From NCBI RefSeq assembly GCF_008831285.2, contig NC_045147.1, positions 23,522,981 through 23,586,980 of the forward strand: 64,000 nucleotides of DNA, written 5' to 3'. Positions 36,676 through 50,363 of the stretch are shown piece by piece. The position numbers and the translations under genes are program-made. This DNA is from Nymphaea colorata. Its lineage: Eukaryota > Streptophyta > Magnoliopsida > Nymphaeales > Nymphaeaceae. How positions within the stretch are numbered: position 1 is the first letter of the stretch; the number at the start of each line of letters is the position of its first letter. The notes under the pieces are model-generated. The model searched no databases. It was not told the origin of the DNA and was given only the letters and a program-made list of their open reading frames with translations.

Positions 36676-39297
36676 TTTTGGAACACTCTGTTTTCTGGCC
36701 TCATCCCTGTGATCGTTTGGAAATAGTTTTCAACCAGCTGTTGATGTGCCTCGGTTTTACCTCACTAGCTGCCTCATCCCTGTGATCACAACTTCGAAAC
36801 CCACCATGCATGAGCAATTTCAGGATCAAGCTTACACTTTGTTCCAAGTGATGGAGATTAGTAAGTGGGTGTGACGCCATATGCGGCCAATACCCTGCCC
36901 ATTTTGTCAGCCTTAATGTTGTGTGTTAGATATCTTGTACATTTAAACTCAGCTCGACAGCATTTCCTTCATAAAGAAATATGATTTCCACGCAAAGGTA
37001 GTGAAATCTCATCAAGCAATAGGTCTCGCCTCTGTCTCTTTGTCATCATCCATCATGCATCCTCCTTTTAGCTGCAAGTCATTCAGGAATGCAGAAATGC
37101 TTAATTTCTCCGTTAGTTCTCCACTGGTAGTGCTTTCTAAAAATTAATCAAGCGACTTCCTCTCATATGAAGCCTGAACGTATTCTTCAATCAATGACAA
37201 ATATGCACACACACATACAAAACGTTGATTTGTCTGACTGCCTGAATGCCTCCGGCCTCTCACACGCACAGCCCAATGCATGCATCCTACTGCATGCTTG
37301 AGAGGCCAGATGGTGCATATATATGTGTGTGTGTGTGTTTAATAGGAAATGTATACTACGTGGGAGCGAAGTTCTGTAAAGAACTTAATCTGGGACATTA
37401 GGATGCATTTAAAAGTGAAACTTAGTTTCGTGTTAAGAAACTGATGGACCAAATAGATGTGATATTTGTGGTCCAAAGATACAGATGGGCGAGATCTTCA
37501 AATTGCTTTCTTTTGTATTTGAAGTTTACCTCATGGCATACTCACACTAAGTAAACAGTGTAAAATCACATGGTAACATGCAGTAAAAGATAAATCAAGG
37601 CTGAATGGTCCATGCTCCTTTTGTTAGGAAGAAGAATGGCTCCTTCTCTATGGATGTAAGCGCTTGGAAATGGGTCAGACCAACCAGATTCGCCTTATTC
37701 ATCTCTTCCTTAATCAGATTCTGACTTGGGCTCGGATTTAAATTTGAATTTCAGAAACATTATCTGGATTCGACAGGAGTGGGTTTCGAACTTTACATAA
37801 AATGAGGTTCACTCTTTATCATATCTTGGGTTCAGCTTCATTAGCCTGAACAGCATACTAAATCCAAGTCTGATTAGGATCCGTTCCCTGCATTTTCTTT
37901 TACAGTTTACTGTTCCAACTACATGCGTTTGGTTTTGTGTAACTGACATAGTTGACATCCCGATTGATATACATAATAGTGTCATTATCGAAGTTTCTAA
38001 TCATAGCCAAAGCGATGCTAGTGTCATGCCTTTTGAACGTTTTCTCAAAATTACAATGTTCTTTTTCTCCTTGGACTAGGACTTTTTTTTTTTTTCTTTT
38101 GTCTGCAAGGGAAGATTGGGAGTTTGAGTTAATGAAAGAATTGTACACTCCACGCGTTGAACTCGCTTGGTAGGTACTGTTCGTCGGTTTAACCCAATCT
38201 TATCAACTTCTCAATCCACCCTGTGATGATGCCTTGAAATTCATTTGATTATTCAAAATAAAAATAAATTTTTGTAGTTAAAATTAAAAAAAAAAATTTG
38301 CGTTATTTGGTTCATTTGCCAAATTTTAAGTTTTCACATTTAATGTGTGAAAGAGAGAAAGAGATTATTAGATAACATGACTACTGCCCTTCCCTAACAA
38401 GATTTAATCGATTAACAAGTGAAGCCATATTAACGTTTACTCTATCCCCTCTGCGTCATTTACACGGTTGATAAAAGTCGCGCGTTCTAGATCTCATGTG
38501 GCCCCTCTTTGAATTGAAATCTGGAAACAATGGTGGCTACGGGGGCGCACTATGACACACCTAGGCTAGGTTCAGTGGGGTATCTCATATGGTTGGCCAA
38601 TTCCATTTTCCATTTAGAACCCACAGGTCTGTGTAGGCAGTTGCCAACACTGGCCCACATGTAGCTCCGCCGCTGCAGCCAGCAAATGAGGTTCCTAGGA
38701 ACTGATCTTTGCCAACAATTCCAGCAACTTCTACATTGTGTAAGACAATTCTAGCACAATGGATCTTTCTTCATTTCCACAAAGCTCACATTGGCTGTAG
38801 GATTCAAAAGATCATGATGTAGCAACACCTCAAGACACTGAAAACTGCTGGGCATTAGATTAGATCTCCTCCGTTCACCTAGAAAAGATAACTTTCCACA
38901 AAAAGGATAAAAACCAGTGGCGATTCTTGTTTTCCGGGTTGGGCCGGCCCTCTCCGCCGCCACAAACATCCTTCGGGAACTAATTCCTGACATATTTAAA
39001 CGGTGAAAGGAAAAAAAGTTCATGTTCGGTCTGTTTTTCCGGAAAGCTGTATGAGTTGATGGCTCTGCATGCGGGTATTGCATACTTTTTCTTACTTAAA
39101 ATTTGAGCATCTTTTGAAAGATGAAAAGCATACATGGTGCATCGTGATTTTGCCTAACATTCTCAAATGCAGCTTCTTCTTCTTTTTCTAATGTAAGCAA
39201 AAGAGGTAGAGGCACCGGAGCTGCTGATTTTGGAAAAAACAAATGCGATTTATAAAAATTGAGATCGGATCTATCTGCAAGTTGGTTTCGAAAATGT

Positions 39298-39385
39298 CAT
39301 TCGCTCGGCCTAGAGCGTGTAATGCAGCTGTCTTTGGTTCGATTGGTGAGGGTTATGTTCCTATAACGTGAACTTGAATCATGCA
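39298..39385 (+). mobile_element. Possible SINE-like fragment with a pol III box B
   Basis: The sequence tcggcctagagcgtgtaatgc followed by ctttggttcgattgg resembles box A and box B of a tRNA-derived element. No complete tRNA structure or flanking duplication was identified. Confidence 0.3.
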
Positions 39386-41884
39386 GAGATCTCATTGTCG
39401 GATAGCTCTGAATCCTGCTGACGAGGGAAAGGAAGGGAGCTTCGTCTTAAGTGATGGGATTCATCCTCCTGCTTGCTTACACGAACATGTCATTAGCTCT
39501 CTCTTAATCATTTTGTTGTGAGTATAAGAAGTATTTATGGCAAAGATGGCGGTAAATTTGAGGGCGGCTAAGCCAAAAGTTGTCTTGCTTTTTAGACCTA
39601 TAGCGTTAATTAGAAAAGAAGTGGTGAAGAGAGAAAGTGAGATTATAGGGGAGAATCAACTTGTCATTCTCTGAGGTGGTGGTGGTGCTGGTGATAAGCC
39701 AGCACTCGTGTCCCTCTCCCTGCTTGCCTATGACTTGACATCACCTTTGCTTGCTTCCTACTTGAGATTAAGTTTTCTAAAGAATCCAGCAAGAGTGCTG
39801 CTGAGCTAGCCCGGTCAAATCCAACTACAGAAGAAAATGGATTTGAATTTCGATTTTGAATTGGAAGAGAAAAGGTCCAATAACCGAATCGAATCGGGTC
39901 ACAATTCAAATTCTTTTTCGAGTCAAATCAAAATAATTTCCTCTTATTGTTTAATTAAAAAAAAACAGAGAGTAAAGAATGAAAGAAATGAAAATATAAA
40001 AAGTGTCATGCATCCCCCATTGAATCGGGTCCGTGTATCAAATTTATCGAGATGCTAATTCAATTACTCGATCGACAGCTTGCATGGAAACCAAATCAGA
40101 TCTACTTAAAATAAATTAGTCCCCGATTTGTGTCAGTATGCTTTGCCTTAGGCTAATGATCATATTCGTATATGCATTACCAGATCCAGAATTTTCACAT
40201 CCGAGCCAGATTCAATATGACGGGTTCATGAATCCTGAACCCGGGTTCTATACCCATCCGAGCTCGATTCTTTCATGCATTTTTCTTTTATCTGATTTGG
40301 ATTTGGATCTGTATCATGTTTCAATTCTTTTCCCCCCCTTTTCTTCCAAGAGAATGAAATCTTAGATGAGAACATCATTGAGCATAGTGACTGCATGAAT
40401 ATCCATAAAAGTAAAACCCTACAATGATCAATGGAGCAGCTCAAATATGATATATCAGCATAAGGGAAGCCCACTTTTAACCTCCCAGTGTCATCATTCG
40501 ACCCCATCCCTTTTACATGTGAGTGGAAAACTGCCTTTACCTTTTCCAAAGAAAAAAATGTGGCCCTAAATCTGGGTAAGATATCGGATCGGGTCTAGTC
40601 CATTGGACCCGACGATTCCCTTGTTTATAGTTTTCCTAGCGACTCCTTGCTTGTTTTAAAGTTCAAACAATGTTCATGAATATGGATCTTTAGGATAATT
40701 AATACCAGAGAGGATTGTTTTAAGATCTGTGTTTGCTAAAAAAAATATCAAGAGTGTTGACATCCTATATATGTCATAGTTTTGGACCACCATAAGTTAT
40801 GGTTATACTCTCTTCATTCGCATAAAAATGGAGAATTAATCTTTGTAGTTCATTTTTACAAGCACACTAGCAAAATGTATTATTGTTTTCGAATCAAAAG
40901 TCATTTTTGAAGCATGTTTTGAGATAACCAGACATAATTTATATTCGCCACATGAAAAGTAAATGTTTTTTGACGCATGCAAAGAATATGATTGAACTCC
41001 CTGACAAGACGTAAATTAATTGAAGCACATTATATAGTCAGGTGAATCATTCGATTCTTAGACTCATGGAAGTGCATAAGGTTTAATTTTAAAATATGTT
41101 TATCGAGTAAATATGTTCAGTTGGATGTGATTTTAAAAAAGAATTCAGATTTGATGCCATGCACATGCGCATGCGTAACCGAATTAAATGTGAGTCCAAT
41201 AGTAAACAGAAAACTCACAAAAATCAGACTCAATTACATATATAAATGTTAATTCGATGTGAATTTGGTTCTAGAAAACAAAGGATGAATCTCACTCAAA
41301 ATCTAGATCCAAGTACATAAAATTGGTTAACTCAAAATCGACAAAAGCTAGATCTACCCCAACTGTTGGATGACATGACATGAGATAACACGTTGCCTTT
41401 CTCAATTCTTAGATGCCACTCCCCTTTCACCGATCCAGTAGGGGAAGAAAGGGGGAGCTAGAAGGAATCATGAACATCTAAACTCTCTTTCTCTCTCTCT
41501 CTCCCAGTGTGAATGCTTTAAAATTTAAATGTCCCCACAATGCACGCCATCATAAAACACCACCAAGAAAAAGCACGGCAAAAGTTTCCGGATTTCCGCT
41601 ACCCAAATCTTTTCTCTCTTTCTTTTACCAGGGCATCAGTTAAACTGAAAGAAAAGAAGAAAGTAGAGAAGCACAGTGTGCCAAAATTCATAAAGCCTGA
41701 GTTGTCTTTCTGCGCAGTCAAGCCCGAACTGTATGCCCACGCTTGGCCTTCACTACAACCCAAATTGCAGAATTCAACATCTCTCTCTCTCTCAACGTTA
41801 TATGAGCAAGGAGAAGGCAGTTTGGTGACAGACCATGCTGTAATTTGTAGAACGGATCTAAGAGCAGTACTAGTACAGAAGGGG

Positions 41885-44800
41885 ATGGGTTTCGCTACAG
41901 TTGTTGATCTGAAACCCAGCATCTCCGTCAAGCGCCACTTCCGAGCCGCCGCCGCCACCGCGACCACTCTTTCTACTGCTTCAGCTCCACCGAAGCACAC
42001 CAATGAATGGTAGGCTCTCTGTCATCTCTCTTTCGCCATTTTCTCACCTTTCTCAGCATAAGGCGGCGTTCCTTATGTTAGACGACGACGAAAAAGCCTT
42101 TTCAGTCCTGTGTTTGTCCTTTAGTTCATACATGGCAGGTAACTGGATAAACGGGGAAATGTTAGGATTTTAGTGAATTTTTGGTCGTTACGAACGATCT
42201 AATCAATTTGCATCTTAGTTACTGCAGTTCCCTTGTTCTCTTCTCCCTCTCACCCTTCTCAGAACATAGCTAAAATGCCGCTGTTTTAGAAGTATGAGCC
42301 ACAGCAGTCGGTGCAAATTGCAGACACGATTCTTTCCTTCTGAGTTAGTGGGGAGATTATGTCCCACTGCTAGCCTCCTCTTCTTTTTCTTTTTCTTCCT
42401 TTTTTTCTTCTTCATCTCGGGAACAATCAATTCTGGCTATTGGGGACCCTCTAATTTGTCTTCTTTGCTTGGTTTTAAGCCCCTGGTCTTAAGATATTGG
42501 TGCTCGATTCGAGCCTCATAATTGTGGCTGTAGGCCACACCCTCTTCTGCAAAAGGCCAAGCGGAAAGCTCCCCAAGATACAGAAGGATCTTCCACGGCA
42601 TGGATGAAAGAAGTTTAAGATGAACACTGTTCGACATATGTTCTCTCCGGGTTTCGTTGAAACTGGAAAACCACTCTTTGAATCTTTCCTTTTAACCTCT
42701 GCCATTGTGACCCCGCGTTATATATATTTGTCAAGATTGTGTTGATATATAGGTCTCCAATCTGCCGATATGCAATGCGTCGGCTGCAAGGGGAACGAAG
42801 CCGACCAATACATATGAAATAAATTTTTAGCTTGCCGTTTCGATCGGCAATTAAACCAATTCTACGTAGAATCCCATGTACAACAATACAGCATCAATGT
42901 TCGTCTTTATTTTTTAAATCAATTAAAAATATTTTAAATTAGTTCTTACATTCATAAAACTGCGATATAGAGACGCTTACATTCAATTAATTCTTACAAA
43001 CCGAGGATGCATCGCAAACTGCTATTTACCATACGTTGCATGGCCATACTCAAAAGTTAAAAAAAAGCGTCTAACGGGCCAATTTTTAGTTGTTCCTGTT
43101 AAGAGTTCCTTGGACATCTTTCCTTTATAGAATTCAGGGTTGTTTTGGAACTCCAGTGGTTTACTAATACAACCCATTAACTCGAGTGTCTTGTATGCCA
43201 TTGTTTGCAGTTTATAAAAATAGTAATCCGAGAATGGAATTAAGGACATGTTGTATGTCCCTTAAGCCGATCAACTATGCTTCACCCCTCTAGGGTTTGA
43301 GGAGTTATGCTTTGCTTCCTTATTCTTTGACTTCAATAGGTTTAGGCAGATTCATGCTTATACCATACTACGTACGAAACGCACTTCCCACTTAACCTCT
43401 TGATTTCGTTCAACTCAAAGGCTTTAGGTCCGCAATTTTGTATTGCTATTAGGTCCATGAGTTGGACAGTGATGCACCAAGATAATGATGATATACCAAT
43501 ATGTTGTGAGAATCACAGCACATCCCCAACACTATGACGGCACAAAGAATTGTGGATACAAAGAGACGACCAAGAGGCTTTCTAGGTGATATTGTTGTTC
43601 ACTCTTTTAAAATGGTAGACAGCGTCCATGGTGCGAGTTGGGGCGGTCACTTCCATGACAAGAAAATTGCCAACAGAAAGCAACTTCTTAGCTTTTTCTG
43701 CAAACGATCCAATGCTTTCACCAAACATATATAGGTGCAAAAGTAGCTGTAGGGATTTCATGGAGAGGGTGTTGATCAAGGTGAAGTCCGGTCAGGATAA
43801 AGTCCTAACTTTGTTACTCTCGTTTGAGACATAGGGTCCTCAAACAGGTGTGTGTTTGAACTCCATCTGGAAAAAAAAACACACACATATGAGATCTATA
43901 GACTAAAGAATTCTTCGAATCTCCGTCCTCTCACGCCTTAGCTGCTTTTGGCTTGAGCTAGAAGCTAACACTTGGGTGCAGCTAGTTTTCTTCTGCAACT
44001 GTCAAGTGTCATCCCGCCTCTTGCCGCTGTAGGGCCCCAAAGGGTTGGACATTCTATAGGAATTCTGCCATTTTTAGCTGTGGGGTGCCGCAGTCAAATA
44101 GGCGGCTGTACTATATTATATAAATAAATAAATAAATACATAAATATATAATATAGGATTAGTGGATTTCTTCGTCTGGCCTCTCACGATATATAGTTTA
44201 ATAATGCATTGCATTAGGTAGTATATTTAATCATATTCACTCAATGCAATGCATGGAATGGCAGACTGGACGGAATTCAAAGATTTAAGCTCCAATTATA
44301 TATATATATTGTGGATATGTGTGTGTGTGCACCAGGAACCAGCTAGAAGCCAATCCAGGCTGAACCTTTGGCTAGCAACAGTTATGTCCATGGCTGGAAA
44401 TGGTCACCTATGGCAGTACCGAGAGTTTTTCCAGTTTTCTGTAATTAAACTCGGGCCGAGGCTTAAGTGTAGCTTCCGTTGGCCCATGGTTTAGTATCCT
44501 TGACTGCCCACCAGATTTGAGTGAGGCCGGCCCCGGGATTCGGCTGAACCAGTAACCTAGCAGCTGCTTCTGACCCACTTGTATCAGAGCCTGAAACTCG
44601 TCGTCTCTGCCGCTTACTCGAGGCTCACTGATTTCAGACAAATATGTGGAGAGGAAAGGACTGCATTATGTTTGGTGTTGTGAATTAAGTTAGCAGACGG
44701 ACAGCATGGTCGTTATGATTGGGTGTGAGCTTTGTTTTTCAAAGTGAAAATCAAAGTGGCTCCGGCACGCCTGCCTACGCCATCTCTCTGCTGCATGCAT

Positions 44801-47800
44801 GGTCGCTCTCAGCGAGCCTTCTGCTTAACTACAGCCATTAGTTTGTGAAATCCTTATCCTCTCCCACCTTTTCTCCATTGTTTGGGCCTTGTCACTCGGC
44901 AGCTCAACTTGCCTTTCTGTAACTCAATTATTTGCCATCCATGTAATCAGTCTCATCGCCAGTCATGGCAGACTTGGTCAGTTGTCTCCGTGCTGTCTTT
45001 ATCTTTCACCAGTTCTATTCAATCACTAAGTGTGGATTGATGCCGTTTTCAAGCTGGATAACCATGACATAAATCTCGTTAACTTTGAGAAGATCTTGTT
45101 GCATTCTAAGGCTTTTGTGTTCTTAGTAAAATCTGGACAGAAACATCAATAAATGTAATTCTGCATACGTACACACACAGGAATAGCAATAGGCAACCAA
45201 AGAAATCGTTATATATACACACACACTGACACACACACACACACACTTAGAAAATGCAATATTTTCAAAATAAGTTATTTTCAATTGCAAGAAACTAATT
45301 TTTTCTCACCATTCCTTGGCAAGTTTAATTCATTCAATACTTAAGAAATAGGCCAATGTTTGAGACTGGGTGTTGTGAGAACATGTTATAGTTAGATGAC
45401 AAAATTGTTCGCATCTTAAAAAGTGTCTCTGCCTTAAGAACTGAAGCAACCTATATATCACATCTAAAACACATTAATCACACACATCTTTCAAAAATGT
45501 AAATTTTGTAGGCAGAGTTGAAGCAGTACTGTCAGTAAGTGACATGCGGCTCACACTTTTTAACAGAGAATTCAGTCTGGGAAAATGCTTCATCCGCCTA
45601 TTCTGATGATGGTAGACCTATAAAGCATCTTCCTGTTAAACAGATCTCCCGTGGTGTTAAGAGGTCTTGTCATATTGTGTAGCTTTCAGTTGGCTTCCTA
45701 TAAGGCCCCGTGAGCCACTAGGATATACTTGGAAAATGTCGCAAGAAAAACCGATCAATAGGCTATCATGGTTCCCTTTTTCTTCTCTTTCTATTGCCAC
45801 GTCTGGTTATTCTCTTTTCATGGCCACTCTTCTCACACTATCCACTTCAACTTGATTGCAGGCCACTGTCGGACGTTTCCAGCGATCTTACAGTTGAAGT
45901 TCAAGCAGCAAAATATTGCCTCCACAAGGCATATCTCTCTCTCTCTCTCTGTGCGTGTGTGTGTATGTGTTCACAGCTGGTACAAGCACGTACATGTAGA
46001 ACTTGCAAAAATGTGAAACCCCACTTTGTAAACTTACAGCTTCGTTCTTAAAATGTCTGCAGCCAAGTCTCCACTGCATTCTGCTACACACTTAGAGATG
46101 CTTAAGACCAACGTTTTGTCTTCACCGAAAAGCTCAAGTTCTTGGTTTATTTTGAAAATCAGAAGCATGATTAACATGAGAAATTTCAGAGAGCACAAAT
46201 TATGTATATTCGGCATTAAGTCGGCTTTCAACGTGTAAAGAAGCTATCCTATAAGACCAAAAATGTAATACTTCGTTTAAAAGCCTGCATTGAAGGAGGA
46301 TCTGATAAGATATGCACATGTATCGTGATTTTCACTGTTAATAAGCACTGACTAGCTTTTACTTCTTGCAGTTTCCTTTAGTGTCTCGAAGCGGAAAGAT
46401 TAGAAGAATGCTCGCTGAAGTAAAGGATTTGCGATTACCAAGGATAAGCCTTGATGCATTTCCAGGCGGAGCAGAAGCTTTTGAGCTAGCAGCAAAGTTC
46501 TGTTATGGCATAAATATTGAGATTACATTAAATAATGTGGCCACTTTGAGATGTGCTGCTCATTATCTAGAAATGACAGAGGACTTCGTAGAGAAGAACT
46601 TGGAATATCGGACGGAGAATTATCTGAAGGAAGTTGTTCTCCCGAGCATTTCAAATTCTATCACCGTCCTTCATCATTGCGAAAGTCTGCTGCCGCTTGC
46701 AGAGGACATTAAAATTGTCAACAGAATCATCAATGGGATTGCATCAAATGCCTGCAAAGAGCAGCTGACTTCTGGGTTATCAAGACTTGAACAAAGTTTT
46801 CCTACAAAAACTACCATTTATGAAATTGATGCTTCACCAGATTCGTGGGTCGGTGATCTCACAAAACTGAGTGTTCAACTATTCAAGAGGGTTTTATCAA
46901 CACTCAAGTCCAAGGGTCTGAAACAGGATTTTATCAGTAAAATTTTAATTAACTACTCCCAGAACACTCTGCAAGGAGGAGCCTTGGATACAGAGCTCCA
47001 AAATAAACAGAGGCATGTAATTGAAACCATAGTGGAGCTTCTACCAGCACAGTCGACAAAGAGCCCTGTGCCGATAGCATTTCTTTCTGGCTTGCTTAAA
47101 GCAGCAACAACAGCGTTTGTGTCAACATCTTGCAGGTCCGACTTGGAGAGAAGAATAGGCTTGCAGTTAGACCAAGCAATTCTGGAAGACATACTGCTCC
47201 CTGTGAGCCCCTCTAACAGCAATTCCGCATTGTTGGACACAGACTCCGTTCAGAGAATTGTCTCCACTTTTATCAACCGAAATGGTGATGATGATGATGA
47301 CGACGATAATGAGGACCTCCTGCAAGCGGAGCTAGGCGTCGGTTATGAGTTTGAGAACCCAAGATCCCCTAAGCAGAGCCTGATATATAAGGTGTCCAAG
47401 CTCTTGGATAGTTATCTTGCTGAAATTGCAACAGATTCCAATTTGACTCCCGCCAAGTTTATTGCCATAGCTGAGCTACTTCCAGACCATGCAAGAATTG
47501 TGAGCGATGGACTTTATAGAGCCATTGATATCTTTCTGAAGGTACCTTTACATCCCAGGGAAACCAGGCTCTTCTTTTCATGTTCAAAATCTTGATGGAT
47601 TTTAACCTCATTTCATTCCTTCTTTGGTTTCTTCTTTTCGTATTCTTCACACCATTAACAGTTCGAAACTTCGAATTGGCCGATGGAAAAAAGATGCAGT
47701 TGCTGAACGGATCAGATACATTGTTGAAATATTTTTTTTTACTATTTAATAATTACGAACTACTCATTATAGATTGACTATCTTTATAAATCACTAACCT

Positions 47801-48701
47801 TTTTTTCCGATAAATCTCTTGAATTTTCTTAATTTTTTTTCTTAGGATTATATTTCCACCGGATTTTTTTTTTTACTCACTTTCAACTTTCTCACTCAAC
47901 AATAATCCAGTTGAATTCGACTCGAACTAGATCCTCTGAACCTTTACGAAAATAATTGAAACTGAGAAACTGATCATCGCAAAGTCGGCTGTCTGCCTTC
48001 CTCGGTAAAATGTTGTCATCCGCTTAACAAAAACCTACAAATAAATAAGTAAATGAAATAAAAATAAAATAGGAAAAGGAAAAACTCTCTTCTTCTACCA
48101 TCTTTATGATAGCGTATGATTCTTCTTCTGATTGCAGGTTCATCCTAACGTCAAGGAATCAGAGCGTTACAGACTCTGTAAGGCCGTCGACTGCCAAAAG
48201 CTATCTCAAGATGCCTGCACCCACGCTGCCCAGAACGAGAGACTGCCCGTACAAATGACTGTCCAAGTTCTCTACTTCGAGCAGACCCGCCTCCGCAACG
48301 CCATGAACGGCGAATTCCAACATTACCAACATCACCACCACCATCCCTTCTTCGGCTCCGAGTCCCAGCAAAACCCCCACAAACTGAACAGTGGGGCGGG
48401 CAGCGGCGCAATATCACCGAGAGACAATTACGCCTCAGTGAGGAGAGAGAACAGAGAGTTGAAGATGGAGATCGCGAGAATGAGGATGAGGCTTACAGAG
48501 TTGGAGAAGGACCACGTTTCGATCAAGCAAGAACTCATCAAATCGAACCCTGCCAACAAGATGATCAACTCTTTTGTGAAGAAACTGAGCGGATTTAATG
48601 GTCTGTTTCGAGCAAGGGACAGCAGGTCCGCCAGCTCTAGGAAAGCGCATGTGGACGTCAGGTTTCTGTTTCAGAAGCGTAGGCGTCATTCTGTTTCTTG
48701 A
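41885..48701 (+). CDS. NPH3/BTB-domain protein, SR1IP1-like
   Basis: NPH3/BTB proteins are thought to act as substrate adaptors of CUL3 ubiquitin ligases; SR1IP1 of Arabidopsis promotes turnover of a calmodulin-binding repressor of immunity. Four exons (41885-42009, 45862-45928, 46372-47541, 48138-48701) give 641 aa. The BTB domain covers about residues 40-130, from EWPLSDVSSDLTVEV through LHKFPLVSRSG and AAKFCYG. The NPH3 domain follows, with the signatures QAILEDILLPVS, SYLAEIA and LLPDHARIVSDGLYRAIDIF. The end of the domain (ERYRLCKAVDCQKLSQDAC, HAAQNERLPVQ) is in exon 4. The C-terminus carries a predicted coiled coil (RRENRELKMEIARMRMRLTE) and a basic tail. A short Asp run lies in the middle. 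Intron 2 must use a GC donor (cacaag|gcatat). Intron 1 is unusually long (3.85 kb). The upstream in-frame Met at 41540 is less likely, because family members start as MG(F/V/I)xTVxDLKP. Confidence 0.92.
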
Positions 48702-49720
48702 CAAATTGGGTAGTAGTGAATCTGTAACAAAGCTTGCGTGTGTAATAGGAGTCCTCAATGGTTTTGATCTCCTTTTGCAAGTCTCTTGGAACTCACGGTG
48801 ATTGGTGGTGCAAACATGGCTGTGCCGATCGTGGTCATGAGTTCAAGTTAGAAAATCTTGATAAGCGAAAAAATCACGTTGTATTTCGAGAAAACTGGTT
48901 TCTCTTTACGGGGAAATATCGGAAAAGAGCAATGCGCATAAAGACTAAAATATAGTAAAGTCGTGTTAAGTGTGAAAACAAATGTTGGTATTGTCATTTT
49001 CTTCACAGAGCCATGCGTATACTCATGCACTGATGTTAGCTACTATTGGGGCTCATGTCAGTATGTGCTCCCATGATCAACTCATAACCAGTCGGGAGAT
49101 CACTAGCATACCTGTCAAAGGTAGTCATGATGAAACAGAACTATGCCTCCCATGGGCATTCAGTTTAATAGAAGGCCCATCTCGCTGATAATCAGCTCTA
49201 ACAACAAGGATTGGCTCAGAAGGTTGAAAACTACCTTGGAGGGCCGCAGGAAGTGGCCAGAGAAATGGCTGGGCCTTCCGGACACACCAGTTCTCATGCA
49301 GGCTAATTTGAAGATTGCACAATAAAAGTATGAATCAACATTCTGAATTACAGGAAGAGCGACAGTTCGATGCTGCTCTGTGTTAAGCAGCTTCTTTTGT
49401 CTGTTTTGTTTTGTCTGACAGGTCCTGTGTACAGGTTTTTGTTTGTGGGAGTGTCTTGCCACTGGTTTTTGGCGTGGCTGATAGCGTGCATCCCATTTTT
49501 TGTTGTCTTGTAAATATGTATCTTTAAAATAAATTAACGAACCTTAGGAAAGAAGGGGGAGGAGGCTTCGGCCTCTCACCCAGACGGTGGGGTTCCCTCA
49601 GCTCACCACGAAATAAATTAGAGAGCAAACCTCCCAAGATGTCCTTTTATTGGAAACCCATGCATGTTTCTATTTTGGTAGTACGTCTAGGATCAGCGTT
49701 AGCTCGTCCCCTGGAGCGTT
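48702..49720. other. 3' flank of the NPH3/BTB gene
   Basis: This holds the 3' UTR of the NPH3/BTB gene. AATAAA hexamers occur at 49321-49326 and again near 49530. No other gene is visible; this gene and the MFP gene converge here. Confidence 0.45.
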
Positions 49721-49737
49721 ATATAGGTTATTTTGAA

Positions 49738-49915
49738 ACGGGATAACAAGCCCAAGGATTTAGGTCAGGAGCAGGGATAAATCCTTTGGCTGAAGGTCTC
49801 TGACCCAAGGAGATGCACAAAGAGTTGACAACCATGAGGGTCGAACCTCACCATGCCCGTCTGACACAGCAACAGCCCTCTTCCACTAAGCCAACGCCCT
49901 GGACCTATTTTGAAG
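49738..49915 (-). mobile_element. tRNA-derived SINE with target-site duplication
   Basis: On the minus strand a box A (ggcttagtggaagag) near the 5' end is followed about 30 bases later by box B (ggttcgaccctc). These are the internal promoter elements of a tRNA-derived SINE. The element is bounded by a 9-bp direct repeat, TATTTTGAA, at 49729-49737 and 49916-49924. The length of about 178 bp is in the usual range for plant SINEs. It lies between two converging genes, so insertion there is unlikely to disturb either coding region. Confidence 0.75.
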
Positions 49916-50363
49916 TGCTATATCGCCTTCACTAAATTCTCAAGTTTTTACTTCGTTTTCACTAAATTCATAAGTTTGCTTCAGTTCACCATGATCAATT
50001 GCTTCACCTTACTAAAGTAGTCCATTTTAAAAAAAATGGCAACTTCCAGAGTTACTGGCGGATCTGAAAACAAACCAGAAAGGAATAGTCTGGGAACTCA
50101 AAAAATAAAAGCACATGGTGAACAACAGAGCAAGGATAAGCAACATTACAAACAATTAATTGCTGCAATCGTACATAGCTTGAATACAACATTCAAATCC
50201 ATCGAGTCATTGTCGCACCATAGTTTTTGCTGTTCCTGAATGTATATTTGCCTACTTTTATTATTCAACTTTGCCAACGTTGCCGTTTCGGAATGTCTAC
50301 TATGTACCTATTTCAATTATTCAACCTTGCCCGTGTTCTTTCTTGGACCATTGCATTCCAGTT

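Larger units (their letters stand above)
35730..41440. other. Gene-poor intergenic region with repeat fragments
   Basis: No gene is recognisable over about 5.7 kb. A (TA)n run lies at about 35863-35883. A tandemly duplicated segment lies at about 36322-36675. A segment near 38640-38680 is shared in inverted orientation with one near 33870. A SINE-like box B lies near 39340. Open frames are short and AT-driven. Confidence 0.4.

Noticed and set aside
41540-41884. 115-residue N-terminal extension of the NPH3/BTB protein
   Set aside because: The upstream frame is open but low in family resemblance and full of CT repeat; family members begin at the MGF..DLKP start at 41885.
49825-49915. A tRNA gene on the minus strand
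   Set aside because: Boxes A and B are present, but no full cloverleaf with paired acceptor stem is apparent, and the flanking duplication shows a SINE instead.
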